A stretch of 64,000 bases of DNA from Splendidivirga corallicola (GTDB lineage Bacteria; Bacteroidota; Bacteroidia; Cytophagales; Cyclobacteriaceae): positions 1,384,903 to 1,448,902 of the forward strand of contig JAUJEA010000001.1 in assembly GCA_030442035.1 (NCBI GenBank), read 5' to 3'. Position numbers and translations under genes: made by a program. Within the stretch, counting starts at the first letter, position 1. Each line of letters begins with the position of its first letter. The notes beneath the pieces are model-generated. The model was not told the origin of the DNA, made no database searches, and saw only the letters and a program-made list of their open reading frames with translations. Of the stretch, positions 1 to 8,630 are shown piece after piece.

Positions 1-1643
1 CAGTCTCCCAAGCGTTTCTTTTTGTTTTCTTCATATTCGGTAAAGTTACCTTCAAACCAGTAGGTTTGTGAGTCACCTTCGAATGCCAGAATGTGTGTTG
101 CCACCCTATCGAGAAACCAGCGGTCATGTGATATAATAACTGCACACCCTCCAAAATTATCAAGCGCCTCTTCCAGAGCACGTAGTGTATTTACATCCAG
201 ATCATTGGTAGGCTCATCTAATAATAACAGATTAGCACCCTGTTTTAAAGTCAGTGCCAAATGAACCCTGTTCCTTTCACCGCCGGAAAGCACTCCCACT
301 TTCTTTTCCTGATCAGAACCACTGAAATTGAATTTACTTACATAAGCCCTGGAGTTAATTTGCTTTCCGCCTAGTTCAATTAAATCATTGCCGCCTGAAA
401 TGACTTCCCACACCGTTTTGTTAGGATCAAGGTTTGTATGTTCCTGATCCACATAAGCGATGTCCACAGTTGATCCTACTTCAAATGTACCATTATCCGG
501 CTCTTCTCGTTTTGTGATAAGATTAAACAATGTGGTTTTCCCGGCACCGTTAGGGCCAATAATTCCAACAATCCCTCCTTGTGGAAGCGAAAAGTCTAAA
601 TTTTCAAAAAGTAATTTTTCTCCAAACGCTTTTGATACACCTTTTGCATCAATGACTTTGGAACCTAACCTTTCGCCAGGCGGTATAAAGAGCTCTAATT
701 TTGCCTCTTTTTCTTTGGCCTCCTGGCCTAATAGTTTCTCATATGAGCTAAGACGCGCTTTGGCTTTAGCATGCCTGCCCTTGGGTGTCATCCTAATCCA
801 TTCCAGTTCACGCTGCAATGTTCTTTGTCTTTTCGACTCGGTTTTTTCCTCCTGAGCCAATCGATTTTGTTTTTGCTCCAGCCAGGATGAATAATTTCCT
901 TTCCACGGAATACCTTCCCCTCTATCCAACTCCAGGATCCAACCAGCCACATTATCCAGGAAGTACCTGTCGTGGGTAACTGCAATCACGGTACCCTTGT
1001 ATTGTTGCAGGTGCTGTTCCAGCCATAATACAGATTCGGCATCCAGGTGGTTAGTTGGTTCATCCAGCAGCAGAACATCCGGCTCTTGTAGTAGCAACCG
1101 ACATAAAGCGACTCTTCTTTTTTCCCCTCCTGAAAGATTAGCAATTTTGGCTTCGGCTGGAGGTGTTCTTAACGCATCCATCGCTCTCTCCAACTTGTTA
1201 TCGAGCTCCCAGGCATTATGATTATCAAGTTTTTCCTGTACTTCGCCTTGTCTTTCAATCAATTTATTCATGGCATTAGGATCTTCCATGAGCTCCGGAT
1301 CAGCAAATTTCAGATTGATATCCTCAAATTCTTTTAACAGATCCACTATTTCCTGCACCCCTTCCTCAACTACTTCTTTAACAGTTTTATCAGGATCAAT
1401 TTTTGGCTCCTGTTCCAGCAGTCCTACGGAGTATCCAGGAGAAAAAACCACTTCACCCTGATATTCAGTGTCCAATCCAGCGATTATTCTAAGTAAGGAT
1501 GATTTACCCGAACCATTAAGCCCTAATACTCCGATTTTGGCTCCATAAAAAAATGATAAATGGATATTCTTCAGTACTTGTTTTTGAGGTGGGTAGATCT
1601 TATTTACCCTGGCCATTGAAAAAATGATCTTTTCGTCGCTCAT
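1..1643 (-). CDS. ettA: Energy-dependent translational throttle EttA (ABC-F ATPase), 3' end cut off by window edge
   Basis: ABC-F family ATPase that binds the ribosomal E site and couples translation to ATP/ADP level (family knowledge). Read on the minus strand from ATG at 1643, which gives MSDEKIIFSMARVNKIY. Two ABC modules are visible. The first has Walker A GLNGSGKS and signature LSGGEKRRVAL; the second has Walker A GPNGAGKTT and signature LSGGERNRVHL. Both end in LLLLDEPTN[H/D]LD Walker B motifs. Between them is the basic helical linker (with MTPKGRHAKAKAR) typical of EttA. The frame runs open off position 1 after KKKRLGD; EttA proteins are about 555 residues, so roughly 10-15 C-terminal residues are missing. 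No membrane segments, as expected for ABC-F. Highly confident as EttA rather than Uup or another ABC-F because of the linker and C-terminus. Confidence 0.95.
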   Translation of the reverse strand, partial: MSDEKIIFSMARVNKIYPPQKQVLKNIHLSFFYGAKIGVLGLNGSGKSSLLRIIAGLDTEYQGEVVFSPGYSVGLLEQEPKIDPDKTVKEVVEEGVQEIVDLLKEFEDINLKFADPELMEDPNAMNKLIERQGEVQEKLDNHNAWELDNKLERAMDALRTPPAEAKIANLSGGEKRRVALCRLLLQEPDVLLLDEPTNHLDAESVLWLEQHLQQYKGTVIAVTHDRYFLDNVAGWILELDRGEGIPWKGNYSSWLEQKQNRLAQEEKTESKRQRTLQRELEWIRMTPKGRHAKAKARLSSYEKLLGQEAKEKEAKLELFIPPGERLGSKVIDAKGVSKAFGEKLLFENLDFSLPQGGIVGIIGPNGAGKTTLFNLITKREEPDNGTFEVGSTVDIAYVDQEHTNLDPNKTVWEVISGGNDLIELGGKQINSRAYVSKFNFSGSDQEKKVGVLSGGERNRVHLALTLKQGANLLLLDEPTNDLDVNTLRALEEALDNFGGCAVIISHDRWFLDRVATHILAFEGDSQTYWFEGNFTEYEENKKKRLGD

Positions 1644-1968
1644 TGTATTTCTGGTGATATATGGAAGATTAAATATCAAATTTCACAAATGAACCTGCTT
1701 AGGGCTTTCTTCATCTGTTGCGCAAATATGACAAATAAATGGAGTTTCACATTTGATTTTGTGCAATAATTTCACTATTATCCTTGTTTGGAAATAAATA
1801 TGAATTATAAAAAAGTCTGATTTTAATGTAAATTTTTTCATTTCAGAAAAGTTTACCTTGGAGCAAAACCTTTTAAAAAATGCTCCGTTTAACCAAAAGT
1901 TTTATAGAAGCCTGCTTTTCATTAGGTTACAATTTGAACAGGTTGGCATATATATGAAAAAATTACTA
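1644..1968. other. Intergenic region between ettA and the DUF2795 gene
   Basis: About 325 AT-rich bases with no supported gene. It must hold the ettA promoter; a near-match to the Bacteroidota -7 box on the minus strand (CATATTTG) lies around 1724-1733, next to a perfect TTGCGCAA palindrome. A GGAGCA...TGCTCC inverted repeat (1860-1886) has a 15-base loop and no clear function. Confidence 0.4.
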
Positions 1969-1998
1969 TTTGATTTTTTAAATTAAATTCTATTTTTG
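1969..1998 (+). promoter_or_regulatory. Bacteroidota-type promoter of the DUF2795 gene
   Basis: TTTG at 1969-1972, an 18-bp spacer, then TATTTTTG at 1991-1998. This matches the TTG / TAnnTTTG consensus of the Bacteroidota primary sigma factor. Transcription would start near 2004, about 30 bases before the ATG at 2036. Confidence 0.7.
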
Positions 1999-2019
1999 CG
2001 AAAAATTTAAACAAGTATT

Positions 2020-2027
2020 AAGGAGGG
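2020..2027 (+). promoter_or_regulatory. Unusually strong Shine-Dalgarno sequence
   Basis: AAGGAGGG lies 8 bases before the ATG at 2036. Bacteroidota genes mostly lack a Shine-Dalgarno, and no other gene start examined here has one this complete. It fixes the start codon and suggests high translation. Confidence 0.7.
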
Positions 2028-2035
2028 AAAATACT

Positions 2036-2257
2036 ATGTATTGGACATTAGAACTTGCCTCTTATTTAGAGGATGCCCCATGGCCCGCGACTAAGGATGA
2101 ATTGATTGATTATTCAATTCGTACCGGTACTCCACTTGAGGTGGTAGAGAATTTGCAGGAGTTGGAGGATGACGGTCAACCTTATGAGAGCATCGAGGAG
2201 ATATGGCCGGATTATCCAACCAAAGAAGATTTTTTCTTCAACGAAGACGAATACTAG
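2036..2257 (+). CDS. DUF2795 family small acidic protein
   Basis: A 73-residue, strongly acidic protein without signal peptide or membrane segment, so cytosolic. The sequence (start MYWTLELASYLEDAPWPATK; end PTKEDFFFNEDEY) matches the DUF2795 family as I know it from Bacteroidota, where it is highly conserved and about this length. Function is not established. The predicted fold is a small helical domain with a clustered acidic tail, which could suit a protein or nucleic-acid-mimic interaction (inference). It stands alone, with its own promoter (1969-1998), a near-perfect Shine-Dalgarno and a strong terminator (2276-2320). That layout suggests an abundant monocistronic product, like cold-shock or ribosome-associated small proteins. 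Confidence 0.85.
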   Translation: MYWTLELASYLEDAPWPATKDELIDYSIRTGTPLEVVENLQELEDDGQPYESIEEIWPDYPTKEDFFFNEDEY

Positions 2258-2275
2258 CTTAATAAAAGACTCTGT

Positions 2276-2320
2276 AAAGGCAGCATTTAAGTTTTGTCAC
2301 TTAAATGCTGCCTTTCTTTG
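2276..2320 (+). terminator. Rho-independent terminator of the DUF2795 gene
   Basis: A perfect 16-bp stem (2276-2291 pairs with 2300-2315) with an 8-base loop, followed by CTTTG. It starts 18 bases after the stop codon. Confidence 0.8.
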
Positions 2321-2445
2321 TTCATACCCTTATCCTATCATTTATATTAAAAATCCAGCAATATAGGATCAAGCCGAATTTCTGAGGGCAGATTGTACTA
2401 GGTATAGATTTTAAAGCCTTCCAAGTGGTGGGTTAATCTGTGCTG

Positions 2446-2475
2446 GGTGTCAGATATTTGAAAATATCAGACACC
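2446..2475. repeat. 30-bp near-perfect palindrome
   Basis: GGTGTC at 2446-2451 and GACACC at 2470-2475 form the ends. All but four central or unpaired positions pair over the 30 bases (GATATTT/AAATATC inner arms). REP-like extragenic palindrome; same GGTGTC core as 2590-2606. Confidence 0.6.
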
Positions 2476-2589
2476 TCCGGTTTCAATTAACCTCCCTTGG
2501 TTTAATTAGAAATCAAATGTTGTGTCTCTTAACAATTAAGGCATTTAATGATATTGGGTAGATAGTGCTTCGAGCCAGCGAGATGTACA

Positions 2590-2606
2590 GACACCCTAGA
2601 GGTGTC
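2590..2606. repeat. Short palindrome sharing the GGTGTC core
   Basis: GACACC (2590-2595), loop CTAGA, GGTGTC (2601-2606), followed by AGAC as at 2452. It is a second, shorter copy of the extragenic palindrome at 2446-2475 in the same gene-free stretch. Confidence 0.5.
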
Positions 2607-2775
2607 AGACATCGGTGATAGCTTGAAAATTCAATGGTTCCAATCCCTGTTTCTTCAAATAGACATTTTCTGCTTTATTGTTAGGTTTTCAACATAGAAG
2701 GTTTTTTGCTTGATCCGTAATACACCATGCTAGAAAGAGGACATTTGGGACAATCCACATCTAAACACCATGATC

Positions 2776-3834
2776 TCAGTCAAGGGATCTGATCCAATCC
2801 CGGATGAGCGCTACTCCTTCTTCATGAACCATTTTCCTACCTAATTCCGGCATCATAATTCCAGGATCCTTAGATTCTAACCGATAAATAAAGATTGATT
2901 CATTTGGGCTACCTGGCACGATATCATATTTCCTTCCTCCGGAACCTCGTCCGGCAGCTACCGGTGTTTTAAGAATTCCAAGGGCAACCGGGTCTTCTTG
3001 TTCAATATTCAATAGCAAGCCGGATGTGTTGGCAGGAGCCCTCTCACTATGACAATGTGCGCAATTAATATCAAGCCAGGCTCTGGCTCGCTGATTCAGA
3101 TCTCCTGTTGATGGATCGTCCCAAACAGCAGTCTTAGGCACCGCTGCGAGGTCAGGCAAACCCCTTAGCCAACCGATTTTTGCCAGGTGACTAAGTTGAT
3201 TTTGATCACCTTTTCCATAGTTAAAGTCACCATTTAGTTGCCTGACAGTGGGTCCTATGGGTTTTATCTTTTGATCCCTAACGTGACATCCTTTACACTG
3301 ATTTACATTTGGGATGGAGTAATTCAGTTTCTTTTTTTTACCCTTGTCATTTATCCAAGCAATATTCTTATTACCTCCGGCTACTTCAAGATAAGCTTCT
3401 GTCTGTTCATCATTCCAGATATAAGGCAAAGCAGTCCATCCCTGATCTTCATGTATAAGAAGTCTTGTTTCCATCAGTTGTCTTCCTTTGGCTTTATTTC
3501 TGAAATCCTTGTAATAGTAAAATGTTTTAATGAGTATGGTACCTACCGGAAATTCAAAAACATCTTTTTCCTGATAATCAGTTGAGGTTCCTGCGGGTAG
3601 CTTAATAAATCTCAATTTTTCGGCATAGTCTGAAAATAGTGGTGTATTTAGATCATAAGGCACTATCCCATTCCGAGGGTTCATATTGGCCATATTACCC
3701 TCAAAAAAATCATAGTCCGATAGCTTCAGCTTAAAGGAAGAAGCATTACTATCCTCATGATGATTTTCATAAGTGATGCTCCCAATAAAAATCACATAGC
3801 TGAATAATGATAATACCAACAAACGAAATTTCAT
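2776..3834 (-). CDS. SO2930-family diheme c-type cytochrome
   Basis: A 352-residue exported protein: signal peptide at residues 1-19, then two c-heme sites, CKGCH (180-184) and CAHCH (258-262). It matches the family TIGR03806 (SO2930-type diheme cytochrome) in length, in the spacing of the hemes, and in the LNTPLFSDYA and PGIMMPELG motifs. The function is unproven; a periplasmic or outer-membrane-linked electron carrier is likely. This family is known to be encoded beside a parallel beta-helix protein (TIGR03805), and that partner lies directly upstream here, ending 34 bases away, so the two form one operon. The beta-helix partner is frameshifted in this window, which may affect the pair. Confidence 0.9.
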   Translation of the reverse strand: MKFRLLVLSLFSYVIFIGSITYENHHEDSNASSFKLKLSDYDFFEGNMANMNPRNGIVPYDLNTPLFSDYAEKLRFIKLPAGTSTDYQEKDVFEFPVGTILIKTFYYYKDFRNKAKGRQLMETRLLIHEDQGWTALPYIWNDEQTEAYLEVAGGNKNIAWINDKGKKKKLNYSIPNVNQCKGCHVRDQKIKPIGPTVRQLNGDFNYGKGDQNQLSHLAKIGWLRGLPDLAAVPKTAVWDDPSTGDLNQRARAWLDINCAHCHSERAPANTSGLLLNIEQEDPVALGILKTPVAAGRGSGGRKYDIVPGSPNESIFIYRLESKDPGIMMPELGRKMVHEEGVALIRDWIRSLD

Positions 3835-3868
3835 TTTCTGCTTGGTAAACCCTAAGTATGATTTAAAT

Positions 3869-5105
3869 CTAATTTTCTAAAGTCAAAACCACTTTTTTCA
3901 ATGAGGGCAATGAACAATCGTATTTGGAAATATCGCGATCAATATTCTTGAAGCCATTTTCAGCATCTATGTTCGCAAATGATGCATTTTTATTATTGGT
4001 AATGCAAATACCATGATATGGAGAGGTTTCCTGCACACTTTTCCTCTTTTCATCCAAAATTCCATCATAAATAAATATGTGGCACATCTTTGCCAAACTT
4101 TAATTTAAATCTGAACATCTTTCCCATTCTCCCTTTCATAGTGGCTCTGACAGGGCGACGTTCATAAACATTGTCATGAATGAATATATTAGTAGGGTAA
4201 GGATAGTATAGCGAATCTTTGATCGGCTCTTCCGTCATATAGTAACTTATAATTGTTGTCCCTGCTGTTTTATTATTGATAATTTCATTTTCGAAAACCT
4301 CCACATCGCTGGTTGCAAGAATAATGATACCTGTACCATTCGGAACTTTCCCAACGATGTTACCTTTGGGTGCAAAGTTCGGGTAATTGTTTTCAGTCAC
4401 TTTATTATTAAAAACCCTGACAAAGCCCCCTTTTTTTTGGACCAGATCTGGTAAATCGAATACCAGGATCCCACCGGTATTGTGATGAGCTGTGTTATTG
4501 TAAACGTCTGCATACAATGAATTTTCTATTTCGATCCCAGCCACATTATGACGTGCCTCACTATTTCTGACAATAATATTTTGCGATTGCCCAACATAGA
4601 TACCGGCGTCAGAAGCACCAATTGCAATGCAGCTGTCAATCAACACATTTTTACAACTAACAGGGTACAAGCCATATGCTCCGTTGGTCTTTTTTGGTTT
4701 TCCTGTCCATTCAGCTTTCACTCTGTTAAAAATAATGCCATCAACATTCTGCGTTTTGATAGCATCTCCCTCAGCATTTTGTATTGTCAGATCTTCAATA
4801 GTAATATTCCATCCTCCTGTTATCCTAATTCCTTCTGCTCCCTCGTTCTGATTGGCAAATGAGAGGATAGTTTTATCCATACCTTTACCCTTTATTGTTA
4901 TATTCTTTCCTTGATCCAGTGACAGACTTCTTGATATTTCAAAGAATCCTTCCTCTATATCGATGATGTCACCTGCTTTGGCCAATATCAATTTGGTTTG
5001 TAGTTCCTTTTCAAAAATGGAATGCGTATTCTGAGAATAGACAAGTGACGACAGGTTCATGAGGACAAAAACACCAGCAACTTTCGAAAAATGCTTCATG
5101 GTCAT
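3869..5105 (-). pseudogene. Parallel beta-helix protein (TIGR03805 type), frameshifted near its C-terminus
   Basis: A secreted right-handed beta-helix protein, partner of the adjacent diheme cytochrome. The signal peptide (residues 1-25, ending SLVYSQ) is followed by repeating N-[I/V]-x-[I/V]-x-[D/N] beta-helix turns to about residue 300. The first frame stops at 4065 after KDVPHIYL. A second frame continues from about 4080 to 3869 with the family's C-terminal segment (GICITNNKNASF, ANIDAENGFKNI, YDCSLPSL). The two frames overlap and join by a one-base skip around 4072-4085, next to short T runs. The joined product would be about 415 residues, the normal family size. It is a real frameshift, a sequencing error or (less likely) programmed shifting. 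ATGs at 5105 and 5099 are both possible starts. Confidence 0.8.
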
Positions 5106-5467
5106 AGTTTTAATGGTTTGTCTTCTTTATCAAGTAGTATTGCTTTGGCTAAAGTATTTTTCTTTCTGTTCATAAGATATACATGAGATTTACCATCATA
5201 TTCTAAGTCCATTGATGGAGATCCGAATCAGTTATTAAGTTAAGGGTTTTATATAAAGAAACGAATTTTGTTAAGGTGAGGTGCATGATAAATCTCAGTA
5301 ACTTTCAATTAAAGTTATTTTGGTATTCTTCCATATATAAACCAGGTTTTCACCTGAAAGAAATTAACCAAATCAATATTGCTGAAAATCGAATTGTCCC
5401 CCTTTTAAATACCTGTTTACAAAGGCCGAAAATGCATTTTCCATAGTGATTTTCTGAAATAAAGGTA
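5106..5467. other. Divergent intergenic region upstream of the cytochrome/beta-helix operon
   Basis: About 360 bases with no supported gene. It must hold the leftward promoter for the beta-helix/cytochrome operon, but I found no good TAnnTTTG match for it. One perfect inverted repeat, TAACTTT-CAATT-AAAGTTA at 5299-5317, could be an operator. Confidence 0.4.
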
Positions 5468-5475
5468 TATTTTTG
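5468..5475 (+). promoter_or_regulatory. -7 box for the first DUF2723 gene
   Basis: TATTTTTG fits TAnnTTTG; transcription would begin about 35-40 bases before the ATG at 5518. The -33 element is not convincing. Confidence 0.5.
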
Positions 5476-5517
5476 TTGGCCATAGAATAGTTTTTTGGAG
5501 CTGATCTCAATAATCAT

Positions 5518-8490
5518 ATGAATAACTTTCGAAAAGTAAATAATATAAGTGGTTGGGTTATATTCGCCATTGCCACGCTGGTCTATACTTTAACCGTTGA
5601 ACCAACAGCTAGTCTGTGGGATTGTGCAGAATTTATAGCAGTGTCATACAAGCTGGAGGTACCTCATCCGCCAGGCGCTCCCTTCTTTTTATTGGTTGGG
5701 CGAATGTTTTCATTTCTTGCCATGGGTGATGTTGAGCAAGTGGCTTACTGGATCAATATGTCTAGTGTTATCAGCAGTGGTTTCACCATTCTCTTTTTGT
5801 ATTGGACCATTGTGTTACTGGCAAAAAAAGTTCTTGGTATAAAGACGGGAGAAGAAACAGAATCACAATCCTACCTTCTCATAGGGGCTGGTGCCATTGG
5901 TGCATTGGCTTATACCTTTTCCGATTCTTTTTGGTTTTCCGCAGTTGAAGCTGAGGTTTATGCCTTATCATCATTTTTCACAGCATTTGTATTTTGGGCT
6001 ATCCTGAAATGGGAACTGATTGAGGATCGAAGTCAATCAAACCGTTGGCTCATTCTGATCGCTTACATGATGGGACTCTCAATTGGTGTCCACCTGTTAA
6101 ACTTGGTTACTATCCCTTGTCTTGGGTTGATCTACTACTTTAAAAGATATACTTCAAATTCATTTGGGATCATCATTACATTATTGATTGGCTTTGTTTT
6201 GATCGGCGTGGTACTGATAGGAGTTATTCCAGGTATCCCGAGTGTAGCCTATGCCATTGAAGTTCAATTCGTAAATAGTTTTGGTTTGCCTTTTGGTTCC
6301 GGAATTGTCTTCTTTTCTGTTCTTTTTATAGGTGGGATTGTCTATGGACTGATCTATTCTATCAGAAGACAAAAAGAGCTTATTAATACAGCGCTCTTAT
6401 GCTTCTCTTTCATTTTGATTGGTTATTCCTCTTATTCGATTATTGTAATCCGGTCCAATTTTGATCCTTTGATCAATGAAAATAGTCCTGATGATGTTGC
6501 CAGTTTCATAAGTTATTTGAAAAGGGAACAGTATGGTGAATGGCCATTGCTTTATGGCCCCTATTACAATGCCGAGGTTCTGGACCAGAAACGAGGAGCA
6601 CCGGTATATGTCAAGGGAAAAGATGAATATGAAGTTTCCAGATACAAAATAAAATACGAATATGATCCTGAAAGAAGTACGATATTTCCCAGGATGCACA
6701 GTAACAGACCGGATCATGTAAGAGCCTACAGAAGTGCCATGGGTCTCGGATCCGATGAAGTTCCAAGTTTCTTTGAAAACATTGTTTTTATGTTCAAAAG
6801 ACAATTTGGTCACATGTATTTCCGATACTTTATGTGGAATTTTTCCGGGAGGGAAAGTGACGTACAGGATGCTACCTGGCTTACTCCATTTGATTCCGCG
6901 AGTGATCTGCCCGAAACCATCAGGAATAATAAGGCAAGAAACAATTATTATATGCTCCCCCTATTGCTGGGGCTATTGGGGATGTTCTTTCATTTCAAAA
7001 AGGATCAGAAAAGTTTCTCGGTTATTGCCATGTTATTTTTTCTAACTGGTTTGGCCATTGTCATCTATCTCAATCCTCCGCCAATCGAACCAAGAGAAAG
7101 AGACTATATTCATGTGGGATCTTTTTATGCTTTTGCCATCTGGATAGGTTTTGGTGTCATAGCATTGGCACAACTTTTGGCTAAATTTATTAAAAACGAG
7201 AAAATGGTTCCTGTGGCTGCAACGGTGATCAGCCTTGTGGTTCCACTCTTGATGGGTACACAGGGATGGGATGATCACGATCGGTCAAACAGATATTTCT
7301 CGGTTGATGCTGCCAAAAATATTTTAAATGCCTGTGCTCCAAACGCAATCTTATTTACCGGAGGCGACAATGACACCTTCCCGCTCTGGTATGTCCAGGA
7401 AGTTGAAGGGTTTAGAACAGACGTACGTGTGATCGTATTAACCTATTTCAACACGGACTGGTATTTGAACCAGATGCGGAGACAAAGTTATCTATCGGAA
7501 CCTTTACCATTTTCAATTGCCTCGGAAACATATAAACAAGGTGGGTTGAATGATTATCTTCCACTTGTTGAAAATCCTAACCTGCAGGGCAGGGCAATAT
7601 CATTGAGGCAATTCATTAAACTGGTTCGTGACAATAGTAAGGCTATTCAGGTACCCACAAGAATGGATGGTACCAACATAAATACCGTGCCGTCCAAAAC
7701 ATTTTTTATAAACGTTGATACAGCCAAAGTGCTTGCCTCAGGATTGATTCCTGAAAATTTGAGAGACAAAGTGGTTTCCCGAATGGAGATCCCATTGAAG
7801 GAAAGAGCACTTGAAAAGAAAGATCTCATGATCCTGGATCTTATTGCCACGAATAACTGGGAAAGACCTATTTATTTCAACAATACTTCCTTAATAGGAA
7901 CAGGTATTGACGTAAGTAGGTACGTTGTTCAGGAAGGCAGCACGTTCAGATTGTTACCTGTATATAATGCCAATACCAATGAGAGTAATGTTAATACTGA
8001 CCTCATGTATACAAATATGATGGAACGTTCTTTCTGGCGTGAGCTTAACAATCCAAATGTCTATTATAACACAGAAGACTATCTTAACCGTTCTATTACT
8101 CCATTCAGATCGCAATTCACAACATTGGCCAAAGCTTTACTGGCCGAAGGAAAAACCGAAAAAGCCCGTGAAGTGATCATGAAAAGTCTGGAACTCATGC
8201 CGGATGATGTGGTTCCTTACGATTATACCATAGCTGAAACCATTGATGTACTGCGTGATCTTGGAGAAAAGGAACTGGCTCTGGAAATAGCTGAAGTTGT
8301 AGTCAAAAGAAATGATGAGAATCTGGCTTACTACATTGATAAGGGCTATGGTGGAAGAAGCAGGGAAGTCCAGTTAGAAATATTTCTGATGAATCAGATC
8401 ATAAGGACCCTACAGCAGGAAGGAAAGACAGAACTGGCCACCGAATACAACACCAAATTAAAACAACATTATACCAGGGTAGGGGGCTAA
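5518..8490 (+). CDS. DUF2723 (GT117/TMEM260-like) integral membrane protein, copy 1
   Basis: A 990-residue protein: about 10-12 membrane segments in residues 10-590, then a large extracytoplasmic C-terminal part ending in TPR-like helices (about 860-985, with LAKALLAEGKTEKAREVIMK). DUF2723 (PF11028) members are classed as GT-C glycosyltransferases (GT117); the human homologue TMEM260 is a protein O-mannosyltransferase. Here that role is inferred. Family motifs seen are WDCAEFI with the following VPHPPGAP, EPRERDY in a late membrane loop, and GGDNDTFPLWYVQE after the last helix. The acidic residues of WDCAEF are the likely catalytic site. The next gene is a close paralogue in the same direction, but a strong terminator separates the two, so they can be expressed independently. 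Confidence 0.9.
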   Translation: MNNFRKVNNISGWVIFAIATLVYTLTVEPTASLWDCAEFIAVSYKLEVPHPPGAPFFLLVGRMFSFLAMGDVEQVAYWINMSSVISSGFTILFLYWTIVLLAKKVLGIKTGEETESQSYLLIGAGAIGALAYTFSDSFWFSAVEAEVYALSSFFTAFVFWAILKWELIEDRSQSNRWLILIAYMMGLSIGVHLLNLVTIPCLGLIYYFKRYTSNSFGIIITLLIGFVLIGVVLIGVIPGIPSVAYAIEVQFVNSFGLPFGSGIVFFSVLFIGGIVYGLIYSIRRQKELINTALLCFSFILIGYSSYSIIVIRSNFDPLINENSPDDVASFISYLKREQYGEWPLLYGPYYNAEVLDQKRGAPVYVKGKDEYEVSRYKIKYEYDPERSTIFPRMHSNRPDHVRAYRSAMGLGSDEVPSFFENIVFMFKRQFGHMYFRYFMWNFSGRESDVQDATWLTPFDSASDLPETIRNNKARNNYYMLPLLLGLLGMFFHFKKDQKSFSVIAMLFFLTGLAIVIYLNPPPIEPRERDYIHVGSFYAFAIWIGFGVIALAQLLAKFIKNEKMVPVAATVISLVVPLLMGTQGWDDHDRSNRYFSVDAAKNILNACAPNAILFTGGDNDTFPLWYVQEVEGFRTDVRVIVLTYFNTDWYLNQMRRQSYLSEPLPFSIASETYKQGGLNDYLPLVENPNLQGRAISLRQFIKLVRDNSKAIQVPTRMDGTNINTVPSKTFFINVDTAKVLASGLIPENLRDKVVSRMEIPLKERALEKKDLMILDLIATNNWERPIYFNNTSLIGTGIDVSRYVVQEGSTFRLLPVYNANTNESNVNTDLMYTNMMERSFWRELNNPNVYYNTEDYLNRSITPFRSQFTTLAKALLAEGKTEKAREVIMKSLELMPDDVVPYDYTIAETIDVLRDLGEKELALEIAEVVVKRNDENLAYYIDKGYGGRSREVQLEIFLMNQIIRTLQQEGKTELATEYNTKLKQHYTRVGG

Positions 8491-8514
8491 AAAGCTTTGT
8501 TAAGTCATTCTAAG

Positions 8515-8556
8515 GCTTCCTCAGATATGTAAATACCTATCTGAGGAAGCTTTTTT
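8515..8556 (+). terminator. Rho-independent terminator between the two DUF2723 genes
   Basis: A perfect 13-bp GC-containing stem (8515-8527 with 8538-8550), a 10-base loop and six T. It isolates copy 1 from copy 2. Confidence 0.85.
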
Positions 8557-8630
8557 ATTATTGTTTTAAGTTTCGATTCAATTGCTTTGTTCTAATTTTA
8601 TTAATTTCGCCCAGCTAAAGACACTTTAAA

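Larger units (their letters stand above)
2321..2775. other. Long intergenic region with REP-like palindromes
   Basis: About 455 bases with no supported gene on either strand. It lies downstream of both flanking genes (convergent). It contains two palindromes built on GGTGTC/GACACC (listed separately) and an imperfect AATTAACC...GGTTTAATT inverted repeat around 2487-2511. No U-tract terminator is evident for the cytochrome gene at 2776. Confidence 0.5.

Noticed and set aside
1860..1886. Terminator from the GGAGCA...TGCTCC hairpin
   Set aside because: A 15-base loop, no T-run, and placed upstream of, not after, a gene.
3869..4096. Separate 75-residue gene
   Set aside because: It is the out-of-frame C-terminal part of the beta-helix gene; it has no start context and matches the family tail.
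6397..6813. 138-residue open frame on the minus strand
   Set aside because: Shadow of the DUF2723 gene.
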